Shown: one piece after another, positions 35,201 to 42,470 of the stretch
How positions within the stretch are numbered: the stretch's first letter is position 1
How the letters are laid out: every line of letters begins with the position of its first letter
The notes under the pieces: model-generated
Told to the model about the DNA's origin: nothing
The model's input: the letters and a program-made list of their open reading frames with translations, nothing else
Databases searched by the model: none
Made by a program: the position numbers and the translations under genes
From: Nemophila menziesii
Taxonomy: Eukaryota; Streptophyta; Magnoliopsida; Boraginales; Hydrophyllaceae
Direction of reading: 5' to 3'
Length of the DNA: 64,000 nt
NCBI GenBank assembly: GCA_029959085.1
Contig: JARWIR010000005.1
Span: forward strand, 34,217,350 to 34,281,349

Positions 35201-35369
35201 AAAACACATAGAAATCCGCCATCATTTTATCCGTGATCACACTCAAAAAGGGGACATTGTACTTGAATTTGTTACCTCCGAAAATCAATTAGCCGATATC
35301 TTTACCAAACCTCTACCCCAAGATCTTTTTGAGAAAATTCGGTGTGAAATTGGCATGCAAATTCTCTAG
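32298..35369 (+). CDS. pol: Copia Pol polyprotein (protease, integrase, reverse transcriptase, RNase H)
   Basis: About 1023 intact codons in the same frame as gag; no ATG at its head (the open frame after the TAG begins GGG, TTG). Numbering from 32298: protease active site DSG at 12-14 with the following CSRHMTGN; integrase zinc-binding H140, H145, C174, C177; integrase catalytic D205 (MDLFGP), D268 (RIDNGSEY), E304 (GVVERKN); RT D626 (YQMDVKSAFLNG), LYGLKQAPRAWYE, and YVDD at 711-714; RNase H GYSDADYAGC with D875, STAEAEYVAA and HIEIRHHFIRDH; end ADIFTKPLP. All catalytic residues are present, so the enzymes look functional. Expression needs stop-codon readthrough, reinitiation or splicing at the gag-pol boundary. 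Confidence 0.93.
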   Translation: MSIKKQNIWLLDSGCSRHMTGNPSLFTNLYKTKGDKVTFADNTKKRVLGKGNIGNMDSLLISNVLLVEGLSFNLLSISQLCDVGFSVKFEASRCVVFKNDELDTMFIAKRSDNVFVVDLESLMCKNIKCLSVVNDSWLWHRRLGHASMDLISKLSRKNLVVGLPIYKFDKDKLCDACQLGKQHRSSFKSINKVITVRPLQLLHMDLFGPVDVTSLGGSRYVFVVVDDYTRFTWVMFLALKSDAFNEFAKLCRKVQNEKGYSITCIRIDNGSEYVNSPFVHFCDEFGIEHNFSAPRTPQQNGVVERKNRTLQEMARTMLKEHSLPTYFWGEAVHTACYVLNRVLIRPLIKKTPYEFWNGRPPTIAYFRVIGCKCFILNTRDYLGKFDAKSDEGIFLGYSTKGKAYRIFNKRTRTIEESMHVDFDETNPFCIKKVVDVVEDTPLDQPLESPTQEVKTHEESLKEDDQVLNEASTDLPRCWKHIKDHPSELILGDPKEGVTTRSRIIALCAHQAFLSQIEPKNIKEALLDDHWINAMHEELNQFERSKVWTLMEKPIGPTIIGTKWIFRNKLDDTGIITRNKARLVAQGYNQEEGIDFDETFAPVARLESIRMLLAFACYMNFKLYQMDVKSAFLNGFIDEEVFVKQPPGFEDPKFPNHVFKLSKALYGLKQAPRAWYERLSKFLLDDGFKRGKIDSTLFIKRSSKDILLVQIYVDDIIFGATNENLCENFSKSMHKEFEMSMMGELNYFLGLQIKQMKDGIFVNQAKYTRELIKKFGLEDAKEIGTPMSTSTKLDKDEDGKDVDEKLYRGMIGSLLYLTASRPDIMFPVCLCARFQSSPKETHLSAVKRIFRYLKGTLSLGLWYPRFTSFELIGYSDADYAGCRLDRKSTSGSCQFLGQSLVSWSSRKQNSVALSTAEAEYVAAGNCVTQILWMKQTLLDFGLEYDRVPIRCDNTSAINLTKNPIQHSRTKHIEIRHHFIRDHTQKGDIVLEFVTSENQLADIFTKPLPQDLFEKIRCEIGMQIL

Positions 35370-35709
35370 CTTTTCTTTCATGCCATTAGTGTTTAGTACT
35401 TTTTGTGTATATATTTTTGTGGCTAATATTTTCTTGATGTTTTAGGGTCCTTGAAGCTTCTAATTGTTATCCATTTATTCCTTTGGTCCTTGTTTTTACT
35501 CAAAATGTGTTTTGACCCCTTAAAATTTTCAAAATCATATCATTTGTTCTTTTTGTTGTTGACAAAGGGGGAGAAATTTTAGTTAAACTTTTTCAAATGC
35601 ATTTTGTGAGGGGGAGTTTTATAAAAACTCTAGTGATTAGGTTGAGGGGGAGTTTTTGATCAAAACTTAATCTTAGGCATCTTCAAAAGTTTATGATTTG
35701 TCAAACATC

Positions 35710-35723
35710 AAAAAGGGGGAGAT
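35710..35723 (+). other. Copia polypurine tract
   Basis: AAAAAGGGGGAGAT lies directly against the TG start of the 3' LTR and would prime plus-strand DNA synthesis. Three similar purine blocks precede it: about 35563-35575 (AAAGGGGGAGAAA), 35608-35616 (GAGGGGGAG) and 35644-35652 (GAGGGGGAG). Confidence 0.9.
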
Positions 35724-36886
35724 TGTTAGCCTCACCTTGTTTTTATTCCCGTTTTAATATTCGACAAATCATTATTTAAACTAAAATTCATTTTGGTATC
35801 ACTTAAAATGTTTTCCAAAACCCCTCATTAGATTAGTTGTGTTTACTTCATTGTTACTTAGCTTGAAATTCAAAATAGCAGCCCCGCGGTACACCGGACG
35901 AGTGACGCGGTACACCGTAGGTCACGGACCAGAAGCACGGTGCACTAGATGGCCCGACCAGTAAGCTCAGAAATCTGCACGGTACACCGGACCTTTGTCA
36001 CGGTACACCGGACCACTACACGGAGCAGGGATGCGGTACACTACATAGTCCGACCAGTAAGCTCAAAAGTTAGTCGAACAGTCATGCGGTGCACCGGACC
36101 ATATCCGCGGTACACCGCACGAGAGGGTTTCAGCACTATTACTAGAGGACAAAGCTTATATCCGTTAGAGATAAAATAGACTCGTTGGAGAGAAGCCTTA
36201 TGACCGTTGGATCATCTTTTCAGCTATAAAATGGAGTTCATTCAAGACACAACTCAAGCCTTCCATCTACCAATCTTAAGAGCAATTAATTCTATCATTC
36301 AAGGAGGTTTCAAAGGAGCATTCAAGTCATATTTATTGTGAAGCTAATTAGTTCTATCTACTCATTTAGGAGTTTAGTTACAAAGCTTTTATAAGCACCC
36401 CTAAACACTTTTTCCCTTTCCTCTTAGTTCTTGTAATAGATTAAGAGAGTAGTGTGAGCATAGGTTTATGCTTGGTTCCTTGTGTTGGTGATAACACAAG
36501 TGTATTTCCTTCAAAGGGTTTTTGAAGTGGTTGTAAGGGTTTGTATCTCACCCGGTTAAGAGTTACGAAGATTAGTTGAGAATCTTGCAAATCCTAAGGA
36601 GGCTTCCTTAGGTAGTGGATGTAGGGAAACCGAACCACTATACATCGTTGTGTATCGTATTCTATCTCTACACTCTTTATATTTCCGCACTCTATATGCT
36701 TGATAAAATGCCTACTTGAATAGTTTGATATTATTGTCTATTAGGATTATCTAGTTTTATACTATTTAGTTTGCTAATACAATAGGATTCAAATTAGCTT
36801 TTAATTTTATTTACTTGAAATAAAATTAGCCGATTAATTTCTATTGTCCTATTCAACCCCCCTTCTAGGACGCATATAGTATATCA
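35724..36886 (+). repeat. 3' LTR of the copia element
   Basis: 1163 bp, the same as the 5' LTR except CT at 36181-36182. It ends TAGTATATCA, followed by the GTTAC duplication at 36887-36891. It includes the same eight CGGTRYAC(C/T) motifs and TATA box. The transcript 3' end should form within it. Confidence 0.95.
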
Positions 36887-36891
36887 GTTAC

Positions 36892-37240
36892 TGCTTTCCC
36901 ACTTCGAAGCTCAATGGATTTACACAATTTCATTTACTATTAACATACCCATTCTGAAGTAAGCTGACATCCATATTCAAACCTTGAGTTATCCTCGGGG
37001 GTTCACCTTGAGGTCGAGCTAGCAAAGCTTTGATAAGTTGAGACATTTTTTGTGCAAGTTAAAAGTCTCAGCATTTTTAACCATCTTCTCACAATGACCA
37101 TCATACATTTGTTGATTGTTTCCTCTAACCTACTTTCACTTTTTTTGGTTATGGCTAGAGAGCCTTCTGAGCTAAATTATCCACACAAGAATTGTAAACA
37201 TGTGGCATATTGGCATAATTCCTATAAGAATTTTAGAGTT
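36892..37240 (-). pseudogene. Upstream half of the split gypsy Gag remnant
   Basis: This continues the minus-strand remnant at 28611-29262; the junction GGTTAC/TGCTTTCCCACTT becomes continuous if the copia element and one GTTAC are removed. AGAGCCTTCTGAGCTAAATTATC at about 37160 corresponds to AAGCCTTCCGAGCTAAAGTATC at about 11560 in the other gypsy Gag. Stops in all frames. Confidence 0.45.
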
Positions 37241-37739
37241 AGACTCAAAACCCTATAATTTCAATCAAAAATCAGAGAAAACTATCGAGAACTATACAAA
37301 CTCAATACATGCAACTAAGAAGTTAACACGACCTAAATCCAATCTCAATCCTTTATAGCATAGGAAGAGATTTACAGAATCCCTTGATGTACTTTTTATT
37401 GAGAAAACGAGATAGAAGAAGAACTAAAAGGCAGAAGAAGAATTCTGGCCAACGAGTGAACATGAGGGTATTTATATGAGAATCTTAGGGATCTAATCTC
37501 GCTCGTCCAAAGTGAAATACGATAAAGGACATAAGAGTTCCACATGATAACTCTTTGAAGCAAAACACTAGCATTTTAATATGGTGGGAATTATTAATAA
37601 AGACGTGAGGCCACCCCACAATTACTCAAAAAATCCCCATCCCTAACTACCAGTTTCAAACCCAACCAAATAAGCCAAAAATCCCAAAAACCCTCCTTGT
37701 ACCTCTTTATTACAGTGAGACTAAAAATTAAAATCAAAA
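37241..37739. other. Intergenic, no gene recognised
   Basis: AT-rich sequence with no sizeable open frame and no element signature that I can name. Confidence 0.4.
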
Positions 37740-38480
37740 CCCCATATAGGTTATGAGAAACTCATTCCACTTCTCCACCCTGTTCTCTCTTCTTTCTTTC
37801 ACTACTCTCGCTTTCTTCTCTCTCTTCACAAGAAACCCGCCTCCTAGTATTAAAGAAAACCTTCGCCGCCTTGGACCATTATTCACCACCACCAACCACC
37901 GTCTTGGACCATTTTTCAGCACCATCTCCACCATCTGCTACATACGAAAACCGCCGCCATCCCCACCATCTGCTGCACAAGAAAACCTCAGCCATCTTGT
38001 CACTAGCGAAAACCGCCGCCATTGTGGAACTTTCTCCACCATCTACACCATATGTTGGGAAAAAACGGCCGCCATCTTGTCACTAGAGAAAACCGCCGCC
38101 ATCGTGGACCATTCTCCACCATCTCCACCATCTACGGCATGAGAAATCCGCCACCATTTCTTCACCACCAACCAAACACAACCGTGTTGGCCCATTTCTC
38201 ACCACCATCTCCTGCAGATCTTGTTTTCTTTTCCTTTTTTTGTTCCTATCGAGTGAGAAGAGAGTAGATTAATTTTTGTTTTTCCATTGCTTTGCACTGA
38301 CACATGGGTACAACCCATCCGAGTGTAAAGAGAATTCTGTTTGTTTTTTTATCCACGTGAAGAGATTTTAATTTGTTTTTTTGTTCCGGTGTGAAGAGGG
38401 TTTGTTTTTGTTTTTTCCTAATGCGGATGTAAAGAGATTGCTATTTTTTGTTCAACTGAAAAGATCTATATTGAAATTGG
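37740..38480. repeat. Two adjacent short-unit repeat clusters
   Basis: 37820-38180 repeats phrases such as GAAAACCGCCGCCATC, CACCATCTCCACCATC and CTTGTCACTAG(A/C)GAAAA in units of about 45-75 bp. The plus-strand open frame of 129 codons (37753-38142), with a hydrophobic head and many Pro/Ser/Thr, is built from these repeats, so I do not call it a gene. 38310-38460 then has about four units of (G)TGAAGAG(A/G)..TTTGTTTTTTT of roughly 45 bp. The origin of either cluster is unclear. Confidence 0.5.
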
Positions 38481-39043
38481 TACGTACCTACTAAGTACCA
38501 AACAACTGCCTGAGATGACACATGACACAATTCAATTGGATCTTGACATTTTACACATCTACACTACCTGCATATACTTTGAAATAGATCTTGACTGGAC
38601 TTAAACCCAAATGTAGGGACCTATAATGCACTTAAACCCAAATATACATGCCTATTATGCATATCCTTAATCCTTGTTATTGTTTCAAGACCGGTACATA
38701 CCGAACTTCGTACATACAACGTGGACCTTATAACATGACTTATAACACGCTGTAGTTTCGAGATGGGTACGTACAAAAAGCGGATCTAGAACTCAAAATG
38801 AAAAAAAGAAAATTATTTATAATAATAAAATATATAAGTCATTAGAACCAACTAGATTGCCAATGCCTTTATTAGTAATAAAACCGAGTCTTATAAAATA
38901 ATTTTTTGACTAGTTGAACTCTTATTTGTATTTTTCTCTTTGATTTGAGCGGGACTAAGTAAAAACCCACACATATCGGTAAGTAAAACTAGATTGTATA
39001 CTTAACTGGCCAGAGTCTTGATATTTCTTCTTTAGCCCTTAAA
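38481..39043. other. Intergenic, no gene recognised
   Basis: Contains three GGTACGTAC(C)/GGTACATACC-like phrases (38480, 38692, 38766) but no open frame or known element. Confidence 0.35.
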
Positions 39044-39063
39044 GGGGGGGGGGGGGGGGGGGG

Positions 39064-39216
39064 TTTAAAACAAGAGGTACAGGGTTCGAATCTCCTCCCT
39101 AAACATGTGTAACCTAGTTTTGATTAAGTTGGAATATGCATGAGGAGCGTGTATATTTTCTATAGAAATAGTCGTGAGGTGCGAAAGCTGGCCCAGACAA
39201 CCCATACATAAAAAAA
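39064..39216 (+). mobile_element. tRNA-derived SINE
   Basis: A tRNA-like B box GGTTCGAATC lies at 39083-39092. It is followed by the body shared with the 27342-27471 copy (CTAAACATGTGTAACC, GAGGAGCGTGTATATTTT, GTGCGAAAGCTGGCCCAGAC) and a short A-rich end. The A box is not evident; directly upstream is a run of 20 G (39044-39063) that may replace or interrupt the head. No clear duplication at the flanks. Confidence 0.65.
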
Positions 39217-39354
39217 AGAGCCAATTGTTGATTGATGCCTATTAAAAAACTTATTTAGAAAAAGGTGCCTAGGAAAAAATATTTATTGAAAACAGCCCCA
39301 TCCCAAAATTACCCTTATAATTAACAATTAAAAAATAAGAAAAAAACTAATAAT

Positions 39355-39854
39355 CACACGCGCGCGTCCGTGAATTTTTTTTAAAATCGTCATAACTAAT
39401 TCAAAAAAAATCAAAAAAATAAAAAAAAATTATATTTGGATAAATCAAATTAATATTTACGTCTATGATTTTTTTTCGGAATTTTCGGAATTTTTTGATT
39501 TTTTTGATTTTTTTTAATTTTTTTTTTCGCAGACACGAAATTACATGTTTTAAACATGGAATTTCATGTTATAAACATGGAATTTCATGTTTTAAACATG
39601 GAATTTCATGTTTATTTCACGGTTTAAAACATGGAATTTCATGTTTAAAACATGGAATTCCATGTTTAAAACATGAAAATCCGTGTCTGCGAAAAAAAAA
39701 ATCAAAAAAATCAAAAAAATCAAAAAAAATCAAAAAAATTCATAGACGTAAATATTAATTTGTTTTATTCAAAAATACAATTTTTTTAATTTTCTGATTT
39801 TTTTTGAATTAGTTATGACGATTTTAAAAAAAAATTCACGGACGTGCGCGTGCG
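39355..39854. mobile_element. Foldback element with ~190-bp inverted arms
   Basis: The left arm (39357-39545) and right arm (39665-39854) are near-complete reverse complements. Outer ends are CGCGCGTCCGTGAATTTTTT and, on the minus strand, GCGCACGTCCGTGAATTTTT. Both contain AAAATCGTCATAACTAATTC, AATTAATATTTACGTCTATG and TTTCGCAGACACG. The centre carries about six units of a 21-bp repeat ATGTTTTAAACATGGAATTTC, which is palindromic in itself. The whole would fold into a long hairpin. No transposase. The 97-codon open frame across it is not a gene. Confidence 0.85.
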
Positions 39855-39861
39855 ATGGAAT

Positions 39862-39995
39862 TAGTAGTAGTAGGTGGTGGTGGTGGTTGTGGTGGAGGTG
39901 GTGATGGTTGTGGTGGATGTAGTAGTGGTTACATACATGGTGGTTGTGGTGGTTGTGGTGGTGGTGGTGGTGGTGGTGGTGGTGGTGGAGGAGGA
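39862..39995. repeat. GGT/TAG microsatellite
   Basis: TAGTAGTAG then about 125 bp of interrupted GGTGGTGGT(T)GTGG repeats, immediately right of the foldback element. Confidence 0.9.
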
Positions 39996-40451
39996 AAAAG
40001 AAGTACCCTATTATTTGTTTAACATTTAAAAATTAATATTGTATTAAAATAAAATAATATATTTAATAATAAGGGTAGTAAAGGTATTGAAAATATAAAG
40101 GGGATGTTTTCTATAAATAATTAATTTATTAGGCATTTTTTTATAAATAAGATTATTGAAGGTAAAAAAAACAATTAGAGAGTTTTATGAGGATGTTTTC
40201 AACAATAACCCCTAAAAAGAAATTAGACTGTATAGCATAAAACGGCCAAATACTAATTTAAACCCTAAGCCGCCAGAGTAAGGTTGGATATCACCTCAAA
40301 TCGGATCACCCACTTTACAATTTCAACAACTTCTATCTATTGGGTGAATTTTTTTTCTTATAAATCCAAAAACGAAGTTGGCTTGTACACCTCGGTATTT
40401 TTTCTAAAGGTTCTTTTCAATATTTTTATCACTTCAAATCCCTTCTCCACC

Positions 40452-40835
40452 ATGGATAGCACCAAGAGAAAGATAACACAGAAAGGAAAGGAAAATAGAT
40501 TAACTTCACTTCAAATGGGTGTTATTGTGTCGTGTTTGAACAGGTAAATTCTTTTGACATGTTTTCTTTTCATTTTTCATACCATTCAACTAATTTTATT
40601 TGTTTTATCAATTACGTATTTTTTTATGGGACAATTTGATGGGTTAAATTAAAATTTCTTTGAGTTTGTTATTGAATGATGATTTGGGTTAAAGATCTCT
40701 AATAAATTGTTAATGGTTGCTTCAATTGTAATAGTTACCAATCATATTAAAATAGCTAAATTTTTTTCATACTTTGTTTTACAGGAAAATGATCGATGAT
40801 CATGTCATTTCAACCATTACCATAAGTTTCCTCTA
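40452..40835 (+). CDS. Hypothetical two-exon small ORF, possibly a gene head cut by a hAT element
   Basis: The ATG at 40452 opens MDSTKRKITQKGKENRLTSL, then QMGVIVSCLN, reaching a consensus-like donor CAG/GTAAAT at 40543. The acceptor TTTTACAG at 40784 joins in frame and adds RKMIDDHVISTITISFL before TAA at about 40835, 47 codons in all. The basic head looks like the start of a nuclear protein, but I do not recognise it. The hAT element starts 130 bp further on, so it may be a truncated first part of a gene or chance. Low confidence. Confidence 0.2.
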
Positions 40836-40966
40836 ATTTACGTAAGTGATCATTTTATATATTTTTTTCATTTTTAGTAGTTTTTATTAGATGACTTATG
40901 TATTTCAATCTGAGTGAATTTAATGGTTGTTTGGATTGTGAAAATTTATGGTTGTTTGGGTTCAGA

Positions 40967-42462
40967 TTAGCCTGGCTAACTGTCCCACCGGTCCAGTTTG
41001 GTCTTAATGGTTGAAAACTAAACCGGTTTTATCTGTTCTAACCGGTTCCGGTCCTGTTCTCATATATTTTATTTTTAATAACTAATAAAAGAATCATACA
41101 ATGTTTCAAAACACAAACTCCTATTTTCGTAATATCGAAAATTCTGCCAGGTGTCCCAACAAGTAAATGAACACGTTGATAAGTCTCATAATATCATCTC
41201 TTAAACTGGTCCCACCTGTAGTAACCATTACTTGAATCTTTAAGTGTTTTCCAAGCTCTTTACACACTTGTGATGTTTGAATAGCTAATTCTCTTGCAGC
41301 TTACTTTCTGCTTTAGCACACCACTGATCCTATTAAGGAAAGCCATCTTTTACCTACAAACACCAACATCAATTAGTAAATACTTTCTAAGATAGTTTAA
41401 AGAATCAATGAAATAGAGCCAGAAAAGTTACACAATTGTATATACTCCTAAAACAAATTTTGAATAAAATCGCAATAAATCATTGCACTATTGGTCCCTA
41501 TATTATGCAAAAATTGCCCTATTGTCCCCTATTTTATGCAAAAATTGCACTATTTGTCCATATACTAAATGTTATGATTTAATTGCACTATAAGTTCTAT
41601 ATTGTGCTGTGCAATATAATCTATATTTTATCATACAAACAACATAAAAAATCAAACCTAATCTGTAATTATGTTATTTTAAACCCCAGGGGCCTAAGTA
41701 AAGTTCCCATAAAGTTAAGGGACCATAAGGTAATAAAACCATACCTTAATAGCAGAATCATCATCAAATAAATTTAATCCTGAAATGGACTCGAAATATA
41801 ATATTAACATCTTTGTTCAGAAGTATTTTAATTTCACACAAAATCAAGCAATAATTTTTCAAGCTCTTGGAAACATCATATAAGAATCACTGATATCGGC
41901 TTATTAAATTCTAACAATAGGTGTTAATTGAAAAAATTGATCAAATTGATCAAAACCAACATACTAAATCACACATATACACAAAAACACAAACATAAAT
42001 TGAAAAAACTGCACAAAAACAAATATATAAGAATATGCATACCTTTTTTATGTTCTTTGAAAGTAGATGAGTCAGTAGCAAGTGTAATTGGCATCAAGGA
42101 CCTTCGAGATTCTTCTATTAGCTTTTCTCACACGCACGAAACAAGACTAAGGGAAGAGAAAGAGTAGAAAAATTCATGTATATCAAGGTTTGAGAATTTG
42201 AAATTCAATAATCTCAACATTCATATGCCAATATTTATGAGAAGGAAAGGAAGGGAAAGGAAAATCATATTGAAAAATAACATAAAAGAAATAAAATTAT
42301 TAGGGTTACCGGTCCTTAGGGCAACCATTTTTTTTAATATCCGAATCGATAAGTATAAAACCGGTCTGGTCCGGTTCTTCTTGTCACTGTTGGTCTGTTC
42401 CGGTTCTGGAACCGGTACACCGGTCAGGGAACCGGTAAGGACCGATCCGATTAACAGGCTGA
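40967..42462. mobile_element. Non-autonomous hAT element with 8-bp TSD
   Basis: Flanked by GGTTCAGA on both sides (40959-40966 and 42463-42470). The ends are inverted copies: TTAGCCTGGCTAAC on the left and TCAGCCTGTTAATC on the minus strand at the right. Subterminal ACCGGTTCCGGTCC motifs are dense at both ends, as in hAT elements of plants. It is 1496 bp with no transposase. The interior carries a fragment of a host DEAD-box helicase gene on the minus strand and AT-rich filler. Confidence 0.85.
41122..41294 (-). pseudogene. Captured fragment of a DDX6/Dhh1-type DEAD-box RNA helicase
   Basis: The minus strand reads [20 protein letters not shown], then [18 protein letters not shown], then after loss of one base (around 41180) [18 protein letters not shown]. 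These are helicase motifs Ia (PTRELA, its start missing), GG and Ib (TPGR) in the spacing and wording of plant RH6/RH8/RH12-type helicases, which act in mRNA decay and P-bodies. About 57 codons, frameshifted. The upstream boundary (GCAAG/AGAATTAGC) may be a former exon edge or a rearrangement. Not translated into a working protein. Confidence 0.8.
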
Positions 42463-42470
42463 GGTTCAGA

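Larger units (their letters stand above)
29268..36886 (+). mobile_element. Complete Ty1/copia LTR retrotransposon, probably SIRE-like
   Basis: A 7619-bp element with 1163-bp LTRs (TG...CA), a primer-binding site, gag and pol ORFs, a polypurine tract and a 5-bp target-site duplication. Pol order is protease, integrase, reverse transcriptase, RNase H, which defines Ty1/copia. The LTRs over 1 kb, the long Gag with a coiled coil and two zinc knuckles, repeated purine blocks before the 3' LTR, and the MSMMGELNYFLGLQIKQ phrase suggest the SIRE lineage (inference). No env-like ORF follows pol. The element lies inside a dead minus-strand gypsy copy. Confidence 0.95.

Noticed and set aside
37753..38142. 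129-codon open frame with a hydrophobic, signal-peptide-like head
   Set aside because: Downstream part is built from 45-75-bp DNA repeats open in several frames; no recognisable protein family.
39465..39758. 97-codon open frame with repeated CFKHGIS
   Set aside because: It is a translation of the foldback core repeat and arm poly-T/A tracts.
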